DNA from: Eriocheir sinensis | Taxonomy: Eukaryota > Arthropoda > Malacostraca > Decapoda > Varunidae | Length of the DNA stretch: 64,000 nucleotides | NCBI RefSeq assembly: GCF_024679095.1 | Contig: NC_066552.1 | Span: 15,081,013-15,145,012, forward strand | Direction: 5' to 3' | In this document: positions 1-12,535 of the stretch, piece after piece | Layout: each line of letters opens with the position of its first letter | How positions within the stretch are numbered: the stretch's first letter is position 1 | Position numbers and translations under genes: made by a program | Notes under the pieces: model-generated | What the model was told of the DNA's origin: nothing | Seen by the model: only the letters and a program-made list of their open reading frames with translations | The model's database searches: none

Positions 1-335
1 GCAATGATAAGGCCTTCCATAGTCTGTTGTTTCCTTGGCTGACTCGTGAACAAAGGAATGGAACTGCCTGCCTTGGGACCCATCTGCAGCAGTACATTAG
101 ACTGATGAATTTTGTCTAGCGTATTGTAAAGACTGACTGCCAACTGATGTGCAATAATAAGGCGTTCCAATTGCTGTGTTGTTTCCTTGGCTGACTCGTG
201 AACAAAAGAATGGAGCTGCTTGCCTGCCTTGGGACCCATCTGCAGCAATACACTAGACTGATGAATTTTGTCTTGCGTATTGTAAAGACTGATTGTCAAC
301 TGATTCGTGCAAATATAAGGCGTTCCAATTGCTGT
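1..335. repeat. 155-165 bp tandem repeat, about 2 copies
   Basis: Two diverged copies of a unit containing a match to 'gactcgtgaacaaa' and 'gggacccatctgcagcag'. The same array in the right arm shows further copies. Some frames stay open across the array but nothing recognisable is encoded. Confidence 0.85.
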
Positions 336-1009
336 GTTTCCTTCCCTTAGTAAGTTTAGAGCTTATACTGAGAGGATCATTAAGATAATTTCGGGATTCA
401 GTTGATTTGATGATTGGCTTCAGTGGGCTTCCAGTTTTTCTTTTTTTTCTGGATCAGCGATTTGCGTGTGATTATATTGGTGGAGTCGCGTGTTGTGTGC
501 GTTTTTTGTGAGTGTGGTTGAGCGTCTTGTCTGCGTTTCTTTACGGATTAGTGATTTGCGTGTGATATCATTCATAGAGTTGCGTGCGTGTATGTGTGTG
601 GAGGAGCGTCTTGCGTGTGATTTCCCATTGTGGTTTCGTTTCCTGTATCGCTAACAGCGGATTAGTGTACGAGTTACTTCATCTTGATTTTGTGTAAAGG
701 AAGTACTCTTAACGTATCTCCTGGCCCTTTTGAATTAGCTTTCCCACGTTTTTGTAAAGGTAGAATTCTTGTCATCATTTCTTCCCAACGTTCTTAGTAA
801 AGGCTCAATTCTTACCATCCACTGACACTCCATAATCATCATCCTACATTTTTTGCACCAAGGGAGAGAAGGGCCGGCGTGTACAGAGCTCCGAGGGTGG
901 GTAATGGCGTGTGTACTCAGAGGGACAAACCTGGTGACTGATCGCTGGGCCGCTGTGTGGAGAGACGGATGGATGGCCTGGCGCGACCCTCCGACCTTAG
1001 CCGCCCGGG
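336..1009. other. No gene seen; short degenerate repeats
   Basis: Positions 450-640 hold a few copies of a 'gatttgcgtgtgat'-like motif. Positions 640-1009 appear single copy, apart from the inverted-arm partner. Frames on both strands (735-1085 minus and 853-1053 plus) overlap, are short, and resemble no family I know. Confidence 0.6.
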
Positions 1010-1415
1010 AGAGAAAGGAAGCGACGTTGAGGTTAGGTAATGCAGAGAAATGACGAGTACAAAGATCAGAGACAGTGTTAGACAAAGGGAAGTTACATTG
1101 AGGCCAAGGAATGCAGGAAAATGGTGTGTATTAAAAAGCTATGTTGACGTTAGGGTATGTAGACAAAGGGCGTAAATTGAGAGTACAGGCAGTTAGAGAA
1201 TGGGAAGTTACGTTTAGGTCAAGTAATGCAGACAAATGACGTGCATTAATACTAAAGACATTGTTGGGAATAAGGAAAGCTATGTTGATGTTAGTTAATG
1301 CAGGTAAATGGCATGTATTAAAGAGTATAGGCAGCGTTAGTACAAGGGAAGGTTAGTTGAGGCTGAGTAATGCAGATATATGGCGTGTATTAAGGGTAAA
1401 GGCAGTGTTATATCG
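1010..1415. repeat. Degenerate tandem repeat, about 65 bp
   Basis: Repeated pattern 'gggaagttac', 'gaggttaggtaatgcag', 'aaatggcgtgtatta', recurring every 60-70 bp with substitutions and small indels. The partner is at 62266-62690. Confidence 0.75.
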
Positions 1416-1490
1416 TGACGTATTTGTGGAGCGCCGTGATTCTGATGCAAGTGAGACTGACATATATGAAGATAATCAGAGAGATCAAAT

Positions 1491-1710
1491 CGATATTCTC
1501 AAACATTTCGGGGCTCACACTCACATTTGATAAGGCTTTCGTAGAGGTTGTGTTAATGTTTCCATGGATATTTCTATGAACCTAATGATAGTGTGACAAG
1601 GCTTCTGCACCATGAACGTAAAGAAACACTCATGAGAACCCGACTAATTCCCTTTGTGGCCTTGGGAATTAGTTGTTGTGCGAGCCGAAAACGTCCCTGA
1701 ATACGGTCCT
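1491..1710 (+). mobile_element. 220-bp TIR element, full copy
   Basis: Starts with 'atattctcaaacatttcggg' and ends near 'ccgaaaacgtccctgaatac'. The two ends are approximate inverted repeats of about 30 bp. Internal landmarks shared by all copies are 'ctttcgtagaggttgtg', 'ccatgaacgt', 'gagaacccga' and 'ttgtggccttggga'. It has no coding capacity. It behaves like a MITE, but I could not identify a target-site duplication. Confidence 0.8.
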
Positions 1711-1727
1711 CCTAGCTTGCCTCTTCT

Positions 1728-1880
1728 GGATGGTGGGTAGTTTTATGAGCCTGGTGGTAGTCTGACCCTTCTTCTGTATCATGAACCTTAAGAAATGGTC
1801 ATGAGAACCCGATCAATCCCTTTTGTGGCCTTGGGAGAATAGTTGTTATGGGAGTCGAAAGCGTCCCAGAATACGGGCCT
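1728..1880 (+). mobile_element. 220-bp TIR element, 5'-truncated copy
   Basis: Begins internally at the 'ggtagttttatgagcctg' segment and ends in 'gaatacgggcc'. It is part of a head-to-tail series with its neighbours on both sides. Confidence 0.75.
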
Positions 1881-2048
1881 ACGTAGAGGTTGTGTTAGTA
1901 TTTCCATGGGTAGTTTTACGAGCCTAGTTATAGTCTGACCCTTCTTCTGTATCATGAACCCAAAGAAATACTCCTGAGAACCCGATTAATCCTCTTTGTG
2001 GCCTTGAGAATGAGTTGTGGGAGCCGAAAGTGTCCCAGAAAACGGTCC
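1881..2048 (+). mobile_element. 220-bp TIR element, 5'-truncated copy
   Basis: Starts at 'gtagaggttgtgttag' and ends near 2048. It is joined directly to the preceding copy, so the three form a short tandem series. The partner series is 61643-62202. Confidence 0.75.
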
Positions 2049-2209
2049 TCCCAGCTTGTCTCTCCCGGCTGGTCCTCTTCCTTCCCTCCGCCATGGATAT
2101 TCAGCCTCCGCTCTCCCTTACGTCTTCCATTACCCTCTTGCCTGCAATCTCTCAGCCCCGGCCAGTTGACTTACATGCTGTCGAGTGTTTATGACCTTTC
2201 CACGACCTC

Positions 2210-2545
<336 letters not shown>

Positions 2546-2678
2546 TAAATAAATGGTGTTTCTGAACTCATTTTACGCGTAGAATACAAGTTTTGAGCCT
2601 GGCAGTGGACTCCCTAATTCAGGACTAAGTCGACTCGAAAACTTTACTTCCCTGCTATCATAGTCCAGAATTAGTCTC

Positions 2679-2681
<3 letters not shown>

Positions 2682-2724
<43 letters not shown>

Positions 2725-2960
2725 TCTGTCTTATTACCTCTCTATATACGTCTACAATTTTTGTATCTATCCAATATACTATCTGTCTATCTCTCAATCT
2801 ATTACTCTACCTGTATCTATCTATCTCCAACCATCTTACTATATCTCCTTTAGTATTGCATCTATCTATCAATCTATTACTCTATTATCTCCATTTATCT
2901 TTCCATCTCTCCATCAATATTACATCTATCCATCTGTTTCCATCAAGCTATTATCCATAT
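2682..2960. repeat. (GT)n followed by TCTA-like tetranucleotide tract
   Basis: Pure (GT)n at 2682-2723, then imperfect 'tatctatc' and 'catctctc' repeats to about 2960. The partner is 60730-61016. Confidence 0.9.
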
Positions 2961-3341
2961 CATCAAGGGAATAAGGATAGGAAAGGTGGGGTTAGGTGGA
3001 GTTGCCGGGGTGGAAGGGTAAGGATGGAGGGGGAGGGAGGGGGTGAATGGCCAGGGAGTGATAGTGCAAGGCGTGAGTGTAAATGTCCGTCATCCTCAGC
3101 CCAGCCTCGCCTCGCAGTGTTCAGCGGACGGCCCTTGGCAGGCGATGTCGTGGCCTCGGTGTGCATGACAAACACTAGCGGCGGGCTGGACGAGGTGCGC
3201 CATTCTTTGGGATAACGAGCTACAGCGTCTGCCAGGGAGTGTGTGTGTCAGTCTGCCAAGGGGACGGCGGTGCGTGCTCGTCTGGGCCAATGCAACAGGT
3301 GTAGGGAGAGAGGGAGAGAGGGCGAGCGTGGGAGAGAGGGC

Positions 3342-3350
<9 letters not shown>

Positions 3351-3391
<41 letters not shown>
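3351..3391. repeat. (GA)n microsatellite
   Basis: Pure GA run of 41 bp. The partner in the right arm is about twice as long (60299-60386). Confidence 0.95.
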
Positions 3392-3393
<2 letters not shown>

Positions 3394-3400
3394 GCCTATG

Positions 3401-3714
3401 GGTCATGTGTTCAAACATTTAAGCACACCTATTTGACAAGACTTTCGTAGGAGTTTAAGCATTTCTAGGTAGTTGTATCAGCCTGGTGGTGGTTTGACCC
3501 TTCCCCTGTATCATGAACATAAGAAACATATATTTGACAAGGCTTTCGTAGGAGTTTTGGGCATTTCCAACGGTAGTTGTATCAGCCTGGTGGTGGTTTG
3601 ACCCTTCTTCTGTACTGTGAACCTAAAAACACTCGACAGAACCCGATTAATCTCCCGATTTTGGCCTTTGGTAATAGTTGATATTAGGGGTGGCAGCGTC
3701 TAACAATATCGCCG
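3401..3714 (+). mobile_element. 220-bp TIR element with internal duplication
   Basis: Ends are 'ggtcatgtgttcaaacattt' and 'gcgtctaacaatatcgcc', recognisable inverted repeats. The segment 'atttgacaaggctttcgtag' to 'catgaac' is present twice, about 110 bp per unit. Confidence 0.75.
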
Positions 3715-3939
3715 TTTGCTCCAGATGTGAAGGAAAAGTAGAGCAGACTTTCCTGGTTCATACGACAAGCGGGTTCACGGCGAGCACATCAGGTTCTGCC
3801 GAGTCACCGGCTTCGCTTGTCTAGAGGTCACAGTGGTGTGTCAACACGAGCTGTGCCGCCGCCACGCTCTCCCTCTCCTCCCTTCCCTCGCCTCTCTGCC
3901 TGAATAATGTCGCCACCTCACGCATTTTAATGAGTGTGA

Positions 3940-4640
3940 CAACGTGACTGAAGAAGCGTTCCACTCACTCGGGCACATAAAAGCACTGAAAGGATGCTGT
4001 AGTTACGAATGAATGGCTAGCAGTTGTATATTTCTTAATGTAGATGTTCAGTGGGGTAAAGAAGCCGAGTTATGATTATGTTAACGTAAATGAAGAAGCG
4101 TTACACGGACCCTGGGAATCATAAACATACTAGTAATTGATGTTGTAGTTATGAGTGAATGTCTAGCAGTTGTATATTTCTTGATGTTGATGTATAGTGG
4201 AGTAGAGAAGCCGAGTTATGATTATGTTAACGTCAATGAAGAAGCGTTCCACAAACTCTGGGAATCATAAACATACTATATTGTAGTTACGAGTTAATGT
4301 TCGCCAGTTGTCTTTTTTTGGTGTTAATGTTTTGTGGGGTAAAGAAGCCGAGGTATAATTATGTTAACGTAAATGAAGAAGCGTAACACAGACACTAGGG
4401 AGGATAAACACACTTACTTAATGTTGTAGACACATGTGAATTTCCTATACCGGTTATGTCTTTCTGGTGTTGATGTTTATTGAATGAGGTCTAAGTGCTA
4501 ACGTGAATGGAGAAACGGTCCACTGACTCTATAGCTCCCATAAGAATACTGAAAGGATGTTGTAGTTACTAATGAATGTTTAGCTGTTGTGTCTGTCCAG
4601 TGTTGATGTTTGGTGGATTGATTATTGCGGTAGTTATTGT
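3940..4640. repeat. Tandem repeat, about 140 bp, five degenerate copies
   Basis: Units share 'gaagaagcgtt', 'gttgtagttacgaatgaatg', 'aaagaagccgagttatgatt'. Copies start near 3945, 4086, 4230, 4370 and 4504. The partner is 58795-59500. Positions 3715-3939 are single copy within the arm and show no gene. Confidence 0.85.
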
Positions 4641-4709
4641 GGTCTTAAGAGGACATGATTTATAAGGATATTGAAGTTTAGGTGGAAATATTTGGTACCT
4701 GATCGAGAG

Positions 4710-5282
<573 letters not shown>

Positions 5283-5364
5283 TTCGTAGCTGTCAGCAAA
5301 TAATCGACTATTCCTTCCGTTCGCATGATGTTCCTGAGACGCAAGCACGAAGTCACCAGTCAAA

Positions 5365-5588
5365 GGCCCATATTCTCAAACATTTCGGGGCTCACATCCC
5401 CACATTTGATTAAACTATCGTGGAGGTTGTTGTGGGTATTGCCATGGGTAGTTTTTTGAGTCTAGTGATAGTTTGACAAGGCTTCTGCACCGTGAACGTT
5501 AAAAATACCCATGAGAACCCGACTTATCTGCTTTGTGGCCTTGGGAAATAGATGGTGTGAGAGGTGGAAGTGTCTGAGAATACCTTCC
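5365..5588 (+). mobile_element. 220-bp TIR element, full copy
   Basis: Begins 'ggcccatattctcaaacatt' and ends 'gtgtctgagaatac'. Well-preserved ends: the reverse complement of the end matches the start at most positions over about 25 bp. Confidence 0.85.
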
Positions 5589-5590
5589 CA

Positions 5591-5816
5591 GGACCCACGT
5601 TCTCAAACGTTTCGAGGCCTTGGGATCTCAATTTCAAGAGGCTCTCGTAGAAGTTGTAGGGATTTCCATGGTGTTTCCATATTTCTGGCGGTAATTTTGC
5701 AAGATTTCTACGCCATGAACAGGCAAAACACGCTTGAGAACCCGACGCATTATTCCTGTTGCCTTAGAAAAGTATCGTACCAAGAGCCCGAAGCCTTTGA
5801 GAATACGAGTCCCAGG
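5591..5816 (+). mobile_element. 220-bp TIR element, full copy, diverged subfamily
   Basis: Begins 'ggacccacgttctcaaac' and ends 'cctttgagaatacgagtccc', directly head-to-tail with the copy at 5365-5588. The internal part differs ('atttcaagaggctctcgtag'), defining a second subfamily also seen at 16924-17144 and 47056-47272. Confidence 0.85.
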
Positions 5817-6049
5817 GCTCTACACTCACCACCACCTCCCTGCGCTGCCCTCTCGTCCACGCCCTCCACGAAGCCTGTCATTATTACCGCTTCATCTGCC
5901 GTCATGTACTCTGCCGTTATTGATTTGCAGGTCGCACAGTACATCACACTATTCTGGCTACCCCTACGCCCTTGTCGTGGACTTAACTCTAAGCCACGCC
6001 TCTTATTAGCCCACCAATATTCAGACAACATCCTCCCCATTTAGAGCAA

Positions 6050-6351
<302 letters not shown>

Positions 6352-6477
6352 CGGGCTTGGCTGGATTGTCGTGCTTGTTTACATGTTTTCCCTGTGATGT
6401 CATATCGTGGGCCTGACGTCATCAAGGTGTCCTCAGGTGTTGGGCTAAAATCAGCCTCGGCACAGTCGCCTTTTGAT

Positions 6478-6592
6478 GTATTCCCAGACGCTTCTCTCTC
6501 CCACAACAACTAAGCCACAAAGGAGATTAATCGGGTTCTCATGAGGTTTTCACGTTCATGGTCCAGAAGCCTTGTCATATTATCACTTGTTG
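6478..6592 (-). mobile_element. 220-bp TIR element, partial
   Basis: Contains 'gtattcccagacgcttct', 'attaatcgggttctcatgag' and 'cagaagccttgtca'; the other half is missing. The partner is 56862-56974. Confidence 0.7.
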
Positions 6593-6597
6593 TATAT

Positions 6598-6648
6598 TTG
6601 TTTGTTTGGTTTTGCCCCTGAGCTGCTCCATTACTGCAAAACAATATA
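6598..6648 (+). mobile_element. Jockey-like LINE 3' tail fragment
   Basis: The 'tttgcccctgagctgctcc' segment followed by 'actgcaaaac' matches the 3' end of the LINE at 24735-25893 ('gtgcccttgagctgtctcc', 'gctgtaaaa'). It is a very short 5'-truncated insertion. The partner is around 56805-56855. Confidence 0.55.
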
Positions 6649-6813
6649 TAAAAAACGTGTATGCCTACGGGACGATGCTTATTATCCCGCAAGGTGAGTG
6701 TCTTTATCCATAATATTTATCTTACTTTTAATATCCTGCAAAAGAAAGTGTGTATGTTTTCTTTTTGTGTTATTCCAAGACTCTCGCCACAAGGAACAAT
6801 GTGAAGGATTACC

Positions 6814-6814
<1 letters not shown>

Positions 6815-6883
<69 letters not shown>
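6815..6883. repeat. (AC)n microsatellite
   Basis: Pure AC run; partner (GT)n at 56569-56636. Confidence 0.97.
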
Positions 6884-6884
<1 letters not shown>

Positions 6885-6889
6885 TTTTC

Positions 6890-6972
6890 ATCTCTAGGGG
6901 CAGTGATTAGCGTTTGTTTTTTAACTCTTAATTTTGCCCTTAAGCTGCTTTCTTTGTAGTAAACACACACAC
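6890..6972 (+). mobile_element. Jockey-like LINE 3' tail fragment ending in (AC)n
   Basis: Shows 'gcagtgattagcg' and 'tttgcccttaagctgctttc', the 3' UTR landmarks of the LINE at 24735-25893. It ends 'tagtaaacacac', so its terminal A-rich tail appears to have grown into a CA microsatellite. The partner is 56489-56567. Confidence 0.6.
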
Positions 6973-7072
6973 NNNNNNNNNNNNNNNNNNNNNNNNNNNN
7001 NNNNNNNNNNNNNNNNNNNNNNNNNNNNNNNNNNNNNNNNNNNNNNNNNNNNNNNNNNNNNNNNNNNNNNNN
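6973..7072. other. Scaffold gap of exactly 100 N
   Basis: One hundred consecutive N, a conventional placeholder for a gap of unknown size. It sits precisely at the inner end of the left inverted arm, within a CA microsatellite, which is a typical place for a contig to break. Confidence 0.99.
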
Positions 7073-7389
7073 GTCAAAGGTGTGCTTGGGCGCTGAAATG
7101 CTTAAGAACATGTCCCTACATCGCACCATCTATACATTCTTCCTTTCAGTGCCTCCGCGACGGAACGAAACGCCTTCAGACTTGACAGTGCATGAGCCTT
7201 CAAATACTGGCGTCCAATATGCAGCGTGACTCTACAGCGAAAAGTCCTCCTGCACACTGTTAAAACATTATACCGTAGGAAGGCTGCTTGCGAGTCCGCG
7301 CGAGAATGGACTTTGTACCGGAGAGATGAGTTGATGGTTCAGTCCTGTCACGTCCCCGGACAAAGCGTTTCAGATTCGCTTGCACGGGA
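7073..7389. other. No gene seen; fragment of 220-bp TIR element at the gap edge
   Basis: Positions 7073-7112 ('gtgcttgggcgctgaaatg') match the terminal part of the 220-bp TIR copy at 59723-60233. The rest is unassigned and frames in it are short. Confidence 0.5.
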
Positions 7390-7800
7390 ATGGCAGTCGA
7401 TCCGTTGTAAGGCAGAGACACGCCAGTCCTCGTCGACAGACCGACTTGGTCGGCTAGATTTCGATCGCCGATAGAGTCGGTCTGTTGGCTCCCTGCTACG
7501 GGCCGCCTTTGGCAAAGGCCCGTGCTCCCTCGTGCAAGAGGAGCAATCTTCACCCACCCCACCCCGTTGTAAGGGAGCAAGAATGTGTTTCTTTGGAGAA
7601 AGAAAACGAACAATAAGACGATGAAAATAAGGCGTGTTATCCCTCAGTACACTGATAACTACTGGACTTCGGTATGTAGAGATAACATAATGGCAGTCGA
7701 CCCGTTGTAAGGGAGCAAGAATGTGTTTGTTCGGAGAAAGAAAACAATGTATAAGACGATTAAATTCAGGAGTCGTTGTAAACCTCAGCGCAAGGGTAAT
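7390..7800. repeat. Tandem repeat, about 140-160 bp, three copies
   Basis: Anchors 'ccgttgtaag' at 7402, 7564 and 7702, the last two followed by 'gagcaagaatgtgttt'. Positions 7801-8351 are A/T-rich and without a recognisable gene. Confidence 0.7.
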
Positions 7801-8351
7801 AAAGCACAGCATTCAGCCTTTAAATTTCTGCACTTGAAGACTGTAAAGCAATGAAAAGAGGAGGCGGAATACCCCTCAGTACATTGACAGTAAGGTATGC
7901 AGGTCAACCATTAAAACCTTTGTATATAGAGACAGCAAACGATGAAGAAGAGATGGAGTAACCGTAATATTCCTGAGTGCATTGATAACAAAGTGCCAGA
8001 GGCAATACCAGAGGAAGTAGGGCACACAAACACTGACTTAGGAGGCGATTAACTTTAAAGTGTCTTGGCTTAGTTAGAATATTATGGCAGAAGGCGAGAT
8101 TTATATTAACGTTTTCATCTTTCTTTGGTTTGTTTGTTTTTTATCGTCTTTTTTTCTTTTTCTCGTCGATTTTAGGTTCTTCTTTCCTTAGTTTTTTCCT
8201 CATATTTCCTGTTTCTCTCTTTTTTTCATAGTTTTCTCTTCTTTTCTGTTTCTGTTTTTTTTTCATATTTTTTCTCTTTCCTCCTTTTACCTTTAAGGCA
8301 AAATGAGTTAGACGGTATAAGAAATGAATGTATCTGAGTAGCGTAAGTTTA

Positions 8352-8837
8352 GGGTGCGGCCACACTGCACGCGGTTTGCTGGTAGGGTAGAGGGTAGCGG
8401 GACGCCTAGCGGGTAGAGGCAAGCGAGAGGGAAAATCGCGCGGGAAGTCAGTCATTGTTTAGGTTTTGGTCACGCCCACTCGGTGCAATGTCATTGTCAA
8501 AATTCTCAAGAAAATTGCTTCTAAGTGAGACTGTGTCTCTGAAAATAGATGACCTGGATGTCGGCAGATCTTGCTGGATTCACGACTTTAACAAGCAGCG
8601 AGAAAGACGGTGAATTCAACAATGTGTACTGTCAAGCTCGTATGTACGACGAAATTGTTTTGAGTATCTACGGATGACTCCTGGAACATTCGACTGTTTG
8701 CTGAATTAACTGGAAGTGCGGCTGACCAAAATGATAACCAACTTCAGAAAATCGTTAGTGCCGAACAGTGACTGCTCATAACACTGAGGTAAGGAAATGT
8801 TTAAAGTAAATCACAAGCACGTATACAGAGCGTACTG
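8352..8837 (+). mobile_element. PIF/Harbinger DNA transposon, 5' half
   Basis: The left end reads GGGTGCGGCCACACTGC directly after TTA (8349-8351), matching the 3-bp TWA target preference and G-rich termini known for PIF/Harbinger elements. Subterminal 'gggtag' repeats follow at 8385-8425. A broken transposase 5' exon lies inside (8488-8788). No right-hand terminal repeat is present in the next kilobase, and a truncated 220-bp TIR copy starts about 8841, so the 3' half is lost. The right limit is approximate. Confidence 0.7.
8488..8788 (+). pseudogene. PIF/Harbinger transposase, N-terminal exon, broken
   Basis: From ATG 8488 the conceptual product resembles the N-terminus of PIF/Harbinger (HARBI1-type) transposases: a W-I-H-D-F-N-like segment, then an E-Y-L-R-M-T-P-G-T-F-D motif, then T-N-F-R-K-S and L-I-T-L-R. 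This precedes the DDE nuclease domain, which is absent. Reading is broken by shifts near 8611, 8660 and 8773 and by a TAA at 8707-8709. The segment ends in CTGAG followed by GTAAGG at 8789, a plausible splice donor, as expected where the family carries an intron. It is a fossil, not a working gene. Confidence 0.7.
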
Positions 8838-8840
8838 TAC

Positions 8841-9009
8841 ATAGGTTGTGTTAGTATTTCCAAGGGTAGTTTTATGAGCCTCGTGATAGTCTGACAAGGC
8901 TTCCGCACCAAGAACGTGAAGTAACACTCTTGAGAGCCCGATTAACCTCCCTTGCGGCCTTGGGAAATAGTTGTTGCGAGAGCCGAAAGCTTCTTGGAAT
9001 ACGGGGCCT
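8841..9009 (+). mobile_element. 220-bp TIR element, 5'-truncated
   Basis: Starts at 'aggttgtgttagtatttcc' and ends 'gaatacggggcc'. Sequence from 9010 to 9094 is unassigned. Confidence 0.75.
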
Positions 9010-9094
9010 GTAAGTGACCTTTCAAGCATATTAACGTTACCAGGAATGAAGTTATTTTTCTTACCTGGTAACACTGCCCACTAAAACCATTTAT

Positions 9095-9232
9095 CTATTC
9101 TTATGTTCTAAAGCATTCACAAAACACTACTTTATTCTGATCTTCTAAAGTAATCACAAAACATTATTCTTATATTTTAAAGAAGTTACAAAACATTACT
9201 ATATTCCTATGTTCTTAAGCAGTCACAATACA
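9095..9232. repeat. Tandem repeat, about 41 bp, four copies
   Basis: Units contain 'ttctaaag', 'cacaaaacattact' and 'tattctta'. Positions 9233-9480 follow with no gene seen. Confidence 0.7.
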
Positions 9233-9480
9233 CACGCATCCAAACTTTTCCTTCTCGCATCCTCTCAATCAGCTCAGTCATAACTTGCTGTCCCTGTAAG
9301 CAGGAGGAACAGCGACTATTCATCCCTTTAAGTCCGCCCCGGCAGCTCATTGATTGCATATAAATGTAAATGGATCGGTCTTCCTGCCAGCGCGCGGGAG
9401 TATCCTGTATGGCACCGCGCCCCTTGAATAACAGGCCACTTCCTCACCGGTGCAGGCTGCCCAGGCACTCTGCTTGAACT

Positions 9481-9755
<275 letters not shown>

Positions 9756-9812
9756 TTATATAAACCGAATTACATATGCATGTTACGGTCAATAAACATT
9801 TATATCTATCTA

Positions 9813-9817
<5 letters not shown>

Positions 9818-9891
<74 letters not shown>
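9818..9891. repeat. (GT)n microsatellite, left flank of hAT insertion
   Basis: GT run that continues on the other side of the hAT element at 11153-11172, showing the element landed inside it. Confidence 0.95.
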
Positions 9892-9892
<1 letters not shown>

Positions 9893-9996
9893 AGGGTTGG
9901 TGATTTTTGATTTTTAAAAGTTAAAAAATCTGAATTTTTATTTAAATCAGATTTTTAAAATTTAAATCAGATGTTTATTATTATTTTTATTAATCA

Positions 9997-10154
<158 letters not shown>

Positions 10155-10410
10155 TATACATTAGTTTAAAACACATTTTGGAGTGTTTTTACAGCATGTT
10201 GCATCATCTCTCACTTGGTCACAACGTGTTTGAACCTGTCAAGCAGCCCAGTAGCCACTGACCAGGATTGCATCATCTCTCTCAGGCTCTGTCCTGTTCC
10301 TCTCACATCATGTTAGGACATAGCCAGACTTGTGCCACTGTGTAACAGTTTGACTGTTTAGGTGTTACAGGCCAGCCACTCATTCCTGAGCTAACAGCAA
10401 GACCGTAGAG

Positions 10411-10608
10411 ATGTCACTGACCACAAGGATCAATGTATCTGGTAGGAAGAGTGATCCAGTGTGGGAACATTTTAACAGAATTCCTTCAAAGTCTGGGAAA
10501 GCATGGAGAGCTATATGCAAACAGTGTAAACTGGAGTTACAAGGAATAGTAGCAAGACTGAAAACAACCAAATTTATTGTCACAAGAATTAAAAACCTTA
10601 TTTCTTAA
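10411..10608 (+). pseudogene. BED-type zinc-finger fragment of hAT transposase
   Basis: The 65-residue frame reads S-D-P-V-W-E-H-F-N near residue 15, then W-R-A-I-C-K-Q-C near residue 32 and an L-K-T segment near residue 50. This is the start of a BED zinc finger, the DNA-binding N-terminus of hAT transposases. The Cys pair is kept, but the His pair expected after L-K-T is not visible. The frame stops at 10606-10608 and no RNase-H-like catalytic domain follows before the right end of the element. It is likely a leftover 5' coding segment after internal deletion; function is unlikely. Confidence 0.7.
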
Positions 10609-11268
10609 AGATTTTGAATTTCAATTTCAAAGAATTTTTATGAACTACTTTCAAAGAAGTGTATCATTATTTTTCAAAGACTGCTTTTATAGTATAAATT
10701 CAATGTGCTTTTGTTTCAAATGCAGGCCATAATAATTTTCTTTTTTAAATTAATGACTTCAGGAAATAAGTATAGTTCATTATAAGTAAACCTCTTTGAT
10801 TTCCTTTTTTTTAATAGCATGTGGATTTTTTTGTTATACTGTATTGTAAAAGGAAGTGCTTCAATATTCTACTCCTCAGAAATAAGTACAGTTCATTACA
10901 AGTAAAACACTTTGATTTAATTTTTTAATGGAATGTGGAATTTTTTGTTGTATTGTACAGGAAGCTTTTAGTGTTCTATTCCTCAGGAATATATAAAGCA
11001 GGTGTAAGTATGTGTTTGTTTTTATATTTTTCCTTTACATTCCATGTTGGTTTGGGCAGAAGTAAATTTTGATTTAAATCAACGATTTAAAAAAAAAATC
11101 ATTTGATTTAAATCTTGATTTAAATCATCAAGATTTAAATCGGCCAACCCTGGTGTGTGTGCGTGTGTGTGTTTGGCCTTGTAGCAATTATTCTGAAGGC
11201 TGACGTCACTCTGGATGTTCCTCATTAGGCGCCACTTGAGTCAAAGCAGCTGGGCGTGTCAATATATT

Positions 11269-12530
11269 TCATATCTGGGGTAGGGAACTGATTGGGATGA
11301 GCGCGTCTGGCTCACCCTTGAACACGGGACTGAAACACCAATATACATCATACCAACGTGAGCTAGACTGCTGAAAATGGGACCAGAACACTACTTTTCC
11401 GTGCCAACCTAAGATACTAATGAGCAGGGTTCCCAAACACCATATTATGCCTAACCATTGAAGATAATTATACTGTTGAAAATGGAACCAGAACATTACT
11501 TTTCCGTGCCAACCTAAGATACTAATGAACAGGGGGCCCAAACACCATATTATGCCTAACCATTGAAGATAATTATACTGTTGAAAATGGGACCAGAACA
11601 CTACTTTTCCGTGCCAACCTAAGATACTAATGAACAGGAGGTCAAACACCATATTATGTCTAACCATTGATGAATATACTGCTGACAATGGTACCAGAAC
11701 ACTGTATTTTTCCGTGCCAACCTAGGATACTAATGAACAGGAGGACAAAACACCATACTATACCTGACCATTTAAGATAATTATTATACTGCTGAAAATA
11801 GAACCAGAACACTGTATTTTTTCGTGACCACCTGAGATACTAGTGGACAGGGAACCAAAACACCTATACATCACCATTGATAATAATACTGCTGAATAGG
11901 GGACCAGAACGCCATAACATTTAGTGCCAATCCAAGGTACACAGCAGAACACATAAGCACCCCGTGACGACCCAAGATCAACTGCTAAATAGGAGCCAAA
12001 ACACTAATATTCCTTGCCTCTGTGCTCACCTCCGTTACATATCATGAACTTGGTGCAATATGAGATTTGAGGAATACACACACACACACACAAAAAAAAA
12101 AAAATGTTAGTCCAAGTCACCTCAGAGAATATTTTTTGGAAGGTTATGATTCTGGTACAAGATACACCGCTGAACAACATTAATAGTCAGTGCTAACCTG
12201 AGATATACTACTGAACAAGGGGCTAAAACAATATAATATACCTTGCCAACCTGAAAAACCCGAGATACATTACTGAACAATATGCCAAAACACTGTAATA
12301 TTCTGTACTAACCCAAGATACATTTCTGAACAAGGGGCTAAAACAATATAATATACCTTGCCAACCTGAGAAACCCGAGATACATTACTGAACAATATGC
12401 CAAAACACTGTAATATTCTGTACTAACCCAAGATACATTACTGAATACGGGGCCGAAACACTGTAATATTCTGTACTAACCCAAGATACATTACTGAATA
12501 CGGGGCCGAAACACCATAATATTCCGCGTC
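11269..12530. repeat. Minisatellite, 105-bp units grading into 57/114-bp units
   Basis: The anchor 'gtgccaacctaagatac' recurs at 11401, 11506, 11611 and 11714, then diverged copies near 11824 and 11926. From about 12130 the related motif 'gatacattactgaa' recurs about every 57 bp. Because 105 is a multiple of three, one minus-strand frame stays open as a 35-residue repeat; I do not regard it as a gene. Confidence 0.9.
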
Positions 12531-12535
12531 ATTTA

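Noticed and set aside
5511..6044. 177-residue frame, mirrored at 57401-57934
   Set aside because: Its presence in both arms reflects the inverted duplication, and it reads through two 220-bp TIR copies and unassigned sequence beside a SINE; no protein similarity seen.
11269..11688. 139-residue minus-strand frame with repeated Trp-rich segments
   Set aside because: It is the translation of a 105-bp minisatellite; the repeat pattern explains the regularity and neighbouring diverged units do not preserve the frame.
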